64,000 nucleotides of DNA from Scolanthus callimorphus (lineage: Eukaryota > Cnidaria > Anthozoa > Actiniaria > Edwardsiidae): the NCBI GenBank assembly GCA_033964015.1, contig CM066921.1, forward strand, positions 23,541,355-23,605,354. The letters are read 5' to 3'. The notes beneath the pieces are model-generated. The model was not told the origin of the DNA. It ran no database searches and worked only from the letters and a program-made list of their open reading frames with translations. A program made the translations under genes and the position numbers. Positions 35,401-47,400 of the stretch are shown here, piece by piece (the stretch's first letter is position 1; each line of letters starts with the position of its first letter).

Positions 35401-38400
35401 CTTCTTGCCTCCTGCTAATTTGCCAAGTAATTCCTCAAGCGTAGGAACTGGATAATGCTCAAGAGTTGAAAACTTGTTAATGGTAATAGAATAATCCCCA
35501 CATATTCGTATCTCTCCACTGGGTTTGACCACCGGGACTGTCGGTGAAGCCCACTCCGAATGCTCCACTTTCTCTATAATATCTTCAGCCTCTAATTTCT
35601 TTAGAGCAGCCTCGTATCTCTCACGTACAGCAAAGGGTACAGTCCTTGGCTTTACGAAAACAGGGTTTCTATCATCCACCCTCAAAGAAACTTGAACTCC
35701 ATTTAGCTTTCCAACTGTGCTATCATCAAAAAGCTCAGGGTACTGCTGTATAATATCCTCAGTTGTCGTAGTTACAATACTGAAAATATTCTGCCAAGGT
35801 AGTGTAAACTTGGACATCATATCTCTCCCAATCAGGGACGGTCCCTCCACAACATGAATTGTGAGGTCATTTTCTTGGTCTCCCACTTGAATATGCATTT
35901 TATCCTGTCCAAGACACTTAATAACATCTCCTGTGTAACCCCTCAATATGATGGTAGGCCTTTTAAGGGTGCTGGTATTACCCCCTATAGCAGCAAAGTC
36001 CTTTGAACTTAATAAGGTTACCGCTGCACTGCCAGTGTCAATTTCCATAAGTTCCACATTCTTGTTGTCTACCAGCACGTTCAGCTTGTATAGCGGAGGA
36101 ACAGCATGGGATTCAGCCCCCACTCTTCGCATGAAGACCGTCATTTCATCTGAGCTTTCTTCCGCGCTATCATCATCTTGCTGATCCGGAGACATACTAG
36201 TAACCTGGTGTGTTTTACTAGATCGTTCAGTGTCTCGTTTCTTCTGATCTCCAGATGACCAGATTTCTTACAGTAATGGCAACTAGAATTCTTGTGTTGG
36301 CATTGGTCGGCCAGATGCTGTGTAGAATCGCATCTAAAACACCTCTTCCCTTCATTTGGCTTGCCCGAGGTTTGCTTTTTCGTGTCTCCTTTTACCTTGT
36401 TCACTGCATGGACTTGCTGTTCTGAGTTATAACCAGCCTTGTCTAGGAGGTGTTTGGATTCTTTGTCAGCTAACTCATGCGCTTGGGCGACTTTCAAGGC
36501 TTGGTCGAAAGTCCTGTCCTCAGAAAGCAATTTCTTTCGTATAGATTGGCTTCTTACACCCCCCACAAACTGATCTCGCTGAGCCCTTGTAAGATAGGGT
36601 CCAAAATTACAATGTACAGCCACTCGCTTCAACTTGTTCGCGTACTCCGTCACAGTCTCATTTTCCGCCTGTACCGTATGGTGGAATCGGTATGTCTCTG
36701 CCACTTCGAGAACCTTAGGCTTGTAAAACATGTTCAGAACCGCCGTAAGCTCTTTGTAGCTTTTGTCAGCCGGTAAAGCTGGTAAACAGAGATCTTTCAA
36801 TGTACTGTAGGTCTTCCTTCCAATCAGAGAGATGGTTACGGCGACTTTCCTCTTGTCTGCCGCAAGTTTTTCGGCCTCCGTTGCACTCGCACCAACCTGG
36901 CCAATGTTGTTGGCGATGAAATAGGAGTTTAGTCTCTCGCTGTAATCTGCGAAGTCTGTCCCGTCAAATGGCTCTAAACATCCTAAATGTTGACTCTGTG
37001 ACATGTTTAATCCTCGTCGCCAATTTGCTGTGTAGTGTACTTGATAGTAAAGGGTGTAGAAACCCAAGAAGAAGCCTGTAGTTTAGTGATATAACTTTAA
37101 TCAAACATGGCCGTCCTACTAAAAGCACATGGGACCCCGAGCGCCATGCGCATGCGTAAGGTAATACAATGCGTTTCCTAGCAACAGGCAAATTCGGGAC
37201 ATATAATATGTAGATTGGAGATTGATGCCCCGAAAACCCAAGTGTTTAGATCCTGGGCGTGGATACATTCTTAATTTGAACTACTTTATCGCGCGGTAAC
37301 TCAGAAAAAACATTTTGAGTGTGGATACAATCCAAACGAGAAAATCACTGATGGACAAAACAGACTTGATAGTGGAATTCCAAACACCGAGTTTTCCACT
37401 CAGAATAATGTTTTGTAGTCCGCGTTACGGAATATTTTGATATGTAAGCAAGAGCTTGTAATTGAACCACTAGCACTAACTGTACCTTTTTACTTTCTTC
37501 ATTTCAAACTCTTCATATGTTTCATCGGATCGTTGAAGGCTGCGACTTCGGCCCCTTTAAGAAAAGAGCAACAGTTTTGTCCAGTTTTGTCCTCCTATTT
37601 TCTACTTTTTGTTACGAATTTTTCGCAACCGGACTTTTCCTAGTAAATTGTGTTAACAGGGGATTAAATTTCGTGAAATTAAGGTGATTATCACCCATTT
37701 CATGAACAAAACTTAAATTGTGATGGATTGCCCTAGTCGGCAGTGGAAGACAATATAGTCTTCTTTTTCTTGCTAGTCATATTTCACTTTGTTATAATAC
37801 GCGAAAATGAAAACCCACGAAAATAAAGAAGAATAAAGGTATACCACTTAGAATTCATTGATTGGTTATTTTATTAATTTATACACCTCAAACATGTCAC
37901 GGATAGGGACCTACCTTTTTCGTCGTCTTTTGATCAACAACGCACAAATTATGACGATGACAAGCAAGCCAGCAGCGCCTGCCGCGACATAGATCCACAT
38001 CATAGGAACTGGAGAAGAAAGAAGCAAAACAAAATTAGTGAAGGGTAGGTGCTGCTCTAGCTTACCACGTCAGATCTTGTGCAAGATATTTTAGGCTAGT
38101 TTTAGACGTCGAACTTAATTCTGTCGCACTAAATTGACTGGGTTTATTAGCCAGTGAAAACAAGTTATTTCGATATGAGTGATTTTATGAGATCAATATA
38201 GTCCGTCTGGCTAATGGAGAAGATCTCAGCCCTGATTTTAGGAGCGCTGGAAGGATTCAAAATTCTAATTTAGCACGGCAGTAGCGCGGCGTTGGCACGG
38301 CAGATAGTGCCGTTCCTAATGCAAATGAGCTCTTACTAACTAAACAATGGGAAATTGACATTTAGTGCGACAAGAATTAAGTTCGGCGTCTAAAACTGGC

Positions 38401-41400
38401 CTTAGTCAGTAACCTTGCAGAATTTTTTGGGGGTAATTGCCCAACTCCCACCGTTCCCCCTAAGTCCGCCTTATAAGCCTAGTTTCCATATAGTCTTATC
38501 TGTCTTATCTGTCGTATCAGTCAACCGTGAAACAAAAGAATAATTCCAATTTTCATTGTTTCACGGTCGACTGATGAGACAGATACGACAGATAAGACTA
38601 TATGGAAACCAGAGGCCTTAGTAAGAACTCTGAACAAAGGGGAGGCGAGTAATTAAAAACTTCCCCGAAGGAATACGCTGGTATCGGAGTTCATTTTTCA
38701 TCGATCCATCGCCCCCTAGCTAACACGCAAGGGATGGTTGAAAAGATCGCATTTTTACGGGGACCCAAGCAACATGCCGGCAAGGGGACGTAGTATAGTA
38801 TAGTTATTAGTATATCAATGTTTCACTCGCGCTTACCCCCGCCCTGATTGGTTTGTTTCCTATTTGGCGGTAGAGCCTCACTGGCTGCTGGTTTTCTGGT
38901 AGGTGTTGGTTCTGTGCCTATCCCGGGCCAGGTGAGGTTAGGAGTTGTTGGATTGGATGGTGGGAGCATAGTTGTTGACAATGGTGCACTTGATGAGGTA
39001 GGTGTAGCCGTGATTACTGAGGATGATGCTGCTGTTGCTATTACCGCCGATGTTGCGGGTGTCACCGCATTTGAGGTCATAGCTGAAAACTCAGGGGAAG
39101 TTACAGCTAATTGACTGGTTGCTGTGGATGGCACCGCGGTAGAGGTCAAAGACAGGTTCTCAGTAGAACTCGTCGCATATTGATTCGTTGTAGTGACTGG
39201 CATAGAAGGCTCTATTTGAGTACTTGGGGAGCTGGTAATTGGGTTCCCTGTTGGTTTTGGTGGCCGTGAAGGTGTTGGAATCGAGTCATCTGATGATAAA
39301 CAAAAAATTGGAAAATACACTCTTTAATCCCATCTCCTCTGTAATCAGAATGAAAGCTGTTATTATATACTATTGACATCATTTCGTCACTCTAAGCCAA
39401 TGTCGTCCTGGGTTCGGTTTTCGGACGTAGTGGTTTTTATTCTAGGGTAGACTTCCCTCGTGATCGACTGGGCGCGCGATGTAAGGAGGCCCTTAATTAG
39501 ACGAGCTTAAATTGCAAATTAATAAACTGTAAGCTTGTTGGAAGAGCGTGCAGTTTGCGCATCGACTACAACAAGGCGGATTAGAAAATAACACCTATGT
39601 TGTATTATGAATGTGCGCATTCTGATTGGTTAAAAAGCGTGTTTGTAAGAGACCTGAGAAACACGATTGTCACGCAACGCTGGCGTGCGGGCGTGCGTGT
39701 GCAGTTATTTTCTAAAAGCAATAAAAATACTTTCTGCGTGCTCTCTGGTTTCTTACAAACACTCGGGGAATGTTGGTCGAACTGATAAAACTTGAAAGAC
39801 ACTCGCCTTCGGCTCGTGTCTTTCAAGTTTTGATCAGTTCTCCCAACATCCCCCTCGTGTTTGTAAGAAAGCAGAGACACGCGGAAAGTACTTTTATTGC
39901 TTAATTAACAAACAAACAAATATCTTACAATGTCCTGACGCGCAAATAACGTAGGTATAGGCAGGCCAAAACAAAAGTGAAAGAAAGAAAGACTATATGC
40001 ACATTACATTCAGTTAATAAAAGGAGGAGAAACCAAACTCTGGTTGAGAGAAGAAGAGCAACTAGAATTAAAATATATAAGAAAGAACATTGAAAAGCAA
40101 TGAAAATAAAAATAAAAATACCACGAACATGAATAACAATAAGTTATTTACCTTCAATGTCTAGATATATTGGTGGTATAGTAGCCTCGCCACCACTCGT
40201 GGACGCGAGAACCTGGTACAAACCCGCGTCTGACATCCGGGCATTTCGAACAGTGAGACCACCGACTCCAGAGACAGAAATACGACTGTCATTTAGTGTT
40301 GCTATGGGAACTGCATCCTTCAACCACGTGATTTGGCTGCTTGTGACGAGTGGGAGATCAATATCGATATCCTCGCCCACCTCCTCTGTTAGCTTTGGCG
40401 CAAGTTTCTCACTGAATACAGGCGTTTTCTCTGAGGGCAGAATACAAATGATGTTGATTGAGAACAGAAATTTCATGCTTGTAACCATCCTCATTCAACC
40501 TCATTATACCCAGAGCACCTCAGTTCTACTGACTAATCAACTTGAATTGTAGGGAAAATGCTGCGCGACAAGTTGTGCGTTTGATGAAAAACGAGCAAGC
40601 CAGAATTTGTTACTCAAAGTAGACGCGCTCTCTTCCTCGCGCAACAAGTTTTTACAGCTTGCAACAAATGTTTTTGTTGCGTGACAAGTTGTGGCACGAG
40701 TTGAAAAAAATAATTAAGACCTTTCTTTGTTTAAAGTACATATCACCCATAAGAGGAGAGAACGTGGACTGAAAGTTGTGCTTCAACAAATAAGAAAGAA
40801 TGCCGAAAATGATGCTTACATATCTTTCTTGGCTAACAAAATATGTTAGATCAATGTTTTATGCAAATTTGATGACGTGGCGAGAGGTAGAAAATATGCA
40901 ACTAATATCAGACAGTGCGATTATAATCCACATTGAATACACGGGGGCACACAACGAGCACCCCTTCTTAAACGTGTTTAAAGGGAGGCTGTCACGATAC
41001 GCGCATGCTCCAGGAACGATCACTGAGCAAAACTATTTTTAGACCATCCTATCAGAAAACTATTTAAGAATATGTAAAACGTAAACATTTGGTCGGATGG
41101 ATCGAGAAATAGCGAGATTTCTTTTCGTGGTTTTCAGCCTTCGCTGGCCATCGTTACGGGACGATGCTTATTTGTTTTGAGATGCGCAGAGCAGCTACGC
41201 AGTTGCGTGACAGCCTCCCTTTAAATGTTCACTAAAAATGAGTTTTAAAAGTTGCTGGGAAAATTTGACCTGTTCCTTTTCCCAGGAGGCACCTTCACTG
41301 CTATTTTCCCAGCATAACCACAGACAAAATTTTTCCCAGCCAGCAAGGGGGGGAGGGGGGGGGGGGGGTAGATAAAGTTTCTGCCAGTCAGGAGATTAAA

Positions 41401-44400
41401 ATAGATAGCAAGAGTGGATTACTAAGAGTTTCCATATTTACTATGTACGCCCGAATCACAGTCAGAAAAGTGTCTATTTTTAGAACTAGGATGCCCGCGA
41501 AAATTCGTCATCCACAGGGTTCCCACTTTCTCGCCACGCAAACAGTTGTGAGATCCAGCCTAGAATCAGAAGCTCATAAGTAGGAGCGTGCATCCTACGA
41601 AATGGGTGGGTCTCACATGTGTTTTATAGCTTGAGCTATTTTTAGAAACAGTTGCGCGGGAAAAATTAGCCAATAAGAATTCTTCCTTACATTTGACGTC
41701 ACGCCTCATCAAAAATTCAGATGGAGCTCTGCTTTTGGCCAGTGGCTAAATCTATTTTTACTTGCAGTTCTTTTCGAGATGGAAAACCGGGTAAAAATGT
41801 TATCTCTTTACATGGTTTCTGACTGTACAAGTTGAGTAAACTAAAACAGATAACAGAAAAATAACTTGAAAACAATATCTAAACGACTAAGGGAAAGCAG
41901 AAAAGAACCGCGGCCTCGTCGCTTCTTCTCACGGTTCTCGCACAGCGAAAGTTCATGAGGGACTACAAATTTATGCACTATTGTGGCTACGGATGGATTA
42001 GGGAAGCATAAAGGATTTGCAACGAAGTACCAGGACTATGTGGATGACTTGATTTCTTTTTGGTACACTGACAGATGAAGTTCGCTACATACAAACGATC
42101 CAAGCAGGAAGGCGAGAATGAAAGTTTGTCAAAAACTTTACAACGTGTTCGCCGAAAAAACTGAACACATTTACTTACAACTCGGTAAGCCGGGACTATG
42201 AACTTTTTCAATTCCTAAGTCGACATGGATGTTTTTAGTTTCTTCTTTTTGTTTTCATTTGTGTGAAATTATTTTTTTGATGCACGAAATTTGTCAAGTT
42301 TGTTTTTTGTTTGCGAGAACTGGAGTTTGTGGTAAGGACGTAGTAGCGTTGAACTTGTACTTGAACTGCTTGAATGAAGCACGACTTGAAAGAGTTTGAT
42401 CAGGCGTTTATTAAAAGGTATACTTTATAAACGACAGAAGTTTATTGCTTACATTCTATAAACTATTTGAAAACAAAATGAATGGTACCGGTGCGAAAGT
42501 AGGCACTGCATGATGGCACTGCGAATCGACAGGAAACTCGAGGAAACAGCAAGCGTTTTCTAAAATTGTCGGCTAACATGTGCCAACGGAGCACTGCTTT
42601 GATTTCCGTGAAATACATGGCAGTCGAGGATGGCATCTGCTTAACAACCAGTCAGTCTGAGGGCAGAAGTTAGCTTATTAAAAGTTGTTGATGTTCCTCT
42701 TGTAGCGTACTGCTTTGGTCTTTTTATTTGCCTATTCATTTGCTGTTCGCTAACAATCATAACAATTTTTAGCACTTCGTGGATATGTACGCCTGCTAGC
42801 TTGGCACTTCATCGTGTGCTTTGCTATTTTTGCACCCTGGCTCTAAATCACTAGACTAGTAAAAATATTTGCTTCATTTTGGCAAAAAGGATAAGTAAAA
42901 GCCGTTCTTGTCCGTCGTGTCAGAGGAAGATTTCGTATTTCGTGCGCCTGCTGCGTGTATGACGTAATTTGTTTACTTCTCTCTGATTGGTTGATTTTTC
43001 GCGCGAAAATCTAAAAATAGCCCAAAGTATAAAACACATGTGAGAACCACCCAATAGGGGATGCACGCTCCTACTTATGAGCTTCTGCTAGAATTAAATC
43101 GCAGATAAATCGAAAAACCTTTGAAGTCGCAAAGATAAGGTAGGATATTCTTTATTTGTTGTGTATTTGGTATACGAGCATTCGAACCTGAGCATTCGAA
43201 TACTTTCGCACGCGAAATTCAAATGTAAAAATAGACACTTTTCTGACTGTGATGTGGACAAATACAGTACGAAAGATTCTAACTCTTGTTAATCCACTCT
43301 TGTAGATAGTCATTTCACGAAAACAACCACTGAAAAAGGAACTGACTTGGGGCTTATACGCGGGTCAAAACACTTTTGCAAATATCTCGTGAAGGAAAAA
43401 AGCTGAGGTAACCAATTTTATCATCTTCAAGATATTGACAGTACTGGTTGCCATGGAAAACAAATTAAGGGGGCACGATGGTAATTTTGTCATTTTCGCA
43501 TTGAAAGGAAAATGGGGAACATAGGCACCTAAAGATATAAACAATTTACGTACATGTTCATTGTTTACGTTGTTCCCCATAATAAATTGTCTTTTAATCG
43601 TGTCCAGCATCACGTGGTCATGGAAAACGTTGCTATTGTAACAAACGACACCTGTCTATCACAGTTACATTTAAAGGTGGACTGCCTTAAAAGACAATTT
43701 ATTATGGGGAACAACGTAAACAATGAAAATATACGTAAATTGATTATATCCCTAGGTGCTCTATGTTCCCCATTTTCACTTGTATGCGAAAATGACAAAA
43801 TTGGCATCGTGCCCCCTTAATTTGGTTGCCATGGCAACACATACTGACACAATATTACGGATGGCACAATTAAGATACCGAGATATTTGGGAGATATGAT
43901 TTTGATCCGCGTATAAGCCCCTCCGCGCTGGTCAAGCCTTAACATACCTGAGAAGAAAGAAAACATTTTTCCAGCAGCGAGGAAATAGCAGAAAATTATG
44001 GCGACAACAGGAATGTTTTCTCCAAGAAACAGATAATTGTCAGAAACATTTTTCCCAGGAGATCTCTTTTTATAATATAAACACCAATGAAATACCAGTG
44101 ATCTCCCGCGCGAAAACTTGGTATCTTCACACGTGAAAATATCATGTTATTTTCACATGTGAAAATATCACACTTGCCTTTGCTGGATGCTCGATTTTTA
44201 AGCTTACCTCAAATAAAATTTGAATTTGGTATTTCATTGATGTTTATATAATAAACAGAACATTACATGACCGCTTGGAGATACGAATTTGATCTTCTCG
44301 TGTTAAAAATTTATCTCACTCGTTCGCTGCGCTCACTCGTGAGATAAATTTTCAACACTCGAAGATAAAATTCGTATCTCCGCGCGGCCATGTAATATCC

Positions 44401-47400
44401 TCTATATCCAAATTTTCCCAGCGAGCAAGAGAAGGGGCTGAACAGATATTTTGCGGAACAGATCCGTTTTGTGCAACTGAATCCAGTGACTATTTTGCAT
44501 GAATAACGTGTATCTGGCTTCTATATATCATTGTGTATGAAAACCACTGGTATAGAAAGATTTATTGACAAGTTAGATAGTTCTGTCTTAAACAATACCT
44601 CTCATCACGTCATCAAAACCTAATTTGCACAAATCTTTCATCTCACATATCTCGTGAATCAAAAAAGGTATCGAGACAGAATTTCCGTCATTCTTATTTG
44701 TTCAAGCACAACTTTCAGTCCATGTTCTCTCCTCTCATGCACTTTAATTAATTGTCTAAAAGATGTTCTAACCTTGCGCTCTAGTAACTGTTAGCACGAC
44801 CGAAGCTTCCAAAGTCACTTTAAAGTTCGAAGCCTTGCACTTGTACACACCTCCATCATCGCGTGCTACAGATCTAATGAAGAGCCTTTGTTTGAAACTA
44901 CCTGCAAGGTAGCCGTATTTACTATTTTTCTTTATGGCGATACCGTCCTTATACCAGATCAACGATGGAGGGATTGGGTATCTGGAATAAAAGCAGATAA
45001 CGTAAATTATTATTCATCCACGCCACTATCTCGATCCTGATTGGATAAGACTACGCAGCGAAATCTTGTTAGCGCGCAGTTCGTGACGTCAATCTGCAGA
45101 CGTTAGGATCGATGTACATAAAGCAGGCCAATAGGTTTGGGCGCCAATTTAGAGCATTGCTCAGGCTGTCTAACATCAACTATGGCTATTTGAATTCAAT
45201 ACGAGGAGGAAAATACCAATGGACGTAAGCTGAAGTTGAAAAACCGAGCAAGGCCTCATCATCGGCTTCGTTTAGCTAGGTAAGAATTGCCGGTTGATGA
45301 AAAATAAACAAATATTGAATTCGGTTTTCGCTTGATAGTGAGATTTCTCAACGCCTTCAGTTAGTGTTATCCGCCTCGACAGCTTCGCTTCGGCAGATAA
45401 CACAAACCTCGGCGTTCACAAATCCTCACTATCACAGGGACGGTGGAGGAAGGGGGACGGTGGGAGGGGGGGGGGGGGGGGATCACTCAAGTAAAAATAC
45501 GAAAGCACAAAAAACCATTGCAAAATTTGTACATGAGTGCTTCCTCCTCCAGAAAGACACTATATACGCTATATAATTACATAGTAATAATTACATCTCC
45601 TCTTCTTAAATAAGTTTTATTTGGAACTACCCATCCATCTACATTTTTGTATGCGAGGCCAAATAAAAATATCTGTCTGTCTGTCTACATTTTCACTTCA
45701 GCCCCCCCCCCCCCCCCCCAGACAACTCAATGGACAAAACAAGGAATTGAGAGGGTTTGGGCTTCCTGTGTTGCAGATTCATTGCTCCTTGCCCATAACA
45801 CAGGAAGCCCGAGACAGTGCTTCCGTGTTTTAGTTCTCGTTTCAATAATTGGTTCTTTTTTAGAGACAAAAAAGAACGGAGAAGGCTAGAGTCCATGCAT
45901 GCAAATACAACGATACACTAGAGATTCAAAGATGAAGTGTACATTTGGAACAATAAAACGCACACTACACAGCACAATACCATCGCACACATAAAAGACG
46001 AACACACCCAAAAGAGAATAAATCAAAAGATAAAGCCGCACCAATACACCTGCACAAATAATCCCCCACAAAACAACCACAATGAAATAAACCGTTTACT
46101 AACTATAGATAATAGCATTCTAAGAGTTTGTACCGGGGATTCTAAACAGGTATATCTTGGTCAGTAATGCTAAAACGTTCACTACAGTACTGTACGTGAG
46201 AGCTCACCCTCCTATGATGTCATAGCTGACGACACACTCTAACGTGACTGTTACAGTTCCCTCTTGGACAGTCGTATTGCGAGGACGAATGAGCCAGAAG
46301 ATCCCAGCGTCCGGATGCTTGGTTTCTGTCGGATTGAAAAATTGTAGCATGAAATTAGTTCGCGAAAGCCTCATATGGTCTTTTGCTAAAATAGTTATAT
46401 CATTAATCAACTAAAAATAATAACAGGGGGAGGGTCCCTCGCAGCCCATTCTTTGTGTCGGTCACGCAACGCTCCCCTCACCACGAACGAGGAGTAAACG
46501 TGGGAAGGGAAGCGCTGCGTGACCGCCACAAAGAACGGGCTGCAAGGGAGACAGAAGCCCCTGTGTACTGAAACTTACTGAATACTGACATCTTACCATT
46601 GACCTCCAACACCACCGTGTACTTGATGGTCCCACCACTCACTCCGTTACGAATAGAGACGGTATAATTACCACTATCTCTACTCTGCGCACCGATTATA
46701 GAAAGGTCTCCATTCGGCGAGATGAAGAACTTCCCGTTACTGAGTCCATCTGTGATCGCACGCTTGTCGTTTTCTCGAAACCATGTAATGAAGGGTTCGG
46801 GGTAGCTGTGGTAACGAGGTGCGGGTATCAAGAGGGACTGGGATCCTAGTGCCATGACGGTGTCATTTGGAGGCAAACTGACCAGATACATATCTGAAAT
46901 GTACAAGGACTACGCGTTACCACCGAATGCATCGGTGGTAACGCGTAATCATTAATCGTCAATCACCCATCGCAACAGTATGGTAAAGAAAGAATCAGAC
47001 TAGATACTGGTGACAAAATGCTACGAAACCTTTCTGTTCTTCCGTCGAAGACACTATAGCATAGGAGATACGGTTTGCCCGAGGAATTTGATGCCACGCG
47101 AATATCAGGCTTATAATATAAGAAGTTGGACGTTAAATTTGCGAGGAAAACAATCCCACATACTGCACTGTCGTCTTTACTGTACATTTTATTGTAAATT
47201 TTGAGCGAGATATTGGCAATATTGGACCTGTCAAAACGGGCACTATCCACGTCAGGTGATCGCTCTAGACCAATGAAAATGCACCAAAAGTTAGCATTTT
47301 GCTATAATCTACGATAGTCACTCTGAGACAAACTAATGGTGGAGCTTATCTAGACTCGTACCCGTCGCTTAGTAGAAAAGTCGAGGAACGCAGGGGATAA

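Larger units (their letters stand above)
32853..37190 (-). mobile_element. Gypsy-type LTR retrotransposon, full length, minus strand
   Basis: Two identical 165-bp LTRs flank gag and pol read on the minus strand in the order gag, protease, reverse transcriptase, RNase H, integrase (Gypsy order). The leader after the 5' LTR reads aattggcgacgagg, common in the Mag lineage. No env frame. Identical LTRs mean a young insertion, yet gag-pol is cut by several one-base frameshifts and no clear target duplication is seen (attag against aattc). It lies in the intron between the receptor TM exon and the microexon. Confidence 0.92.
40751..44735. repeat. Outer inverted repeat of a nested repeat block
   Basis: aagaggagagaacgtggact... 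(40751 on) and its diverged complement (ending 44735) match over about 180 bp, including 'gcaaatttgatgacgt'. Between them sit three further inverted structures. Either a 4-kb element or two facing MITE copies. Confidence 0.6.
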
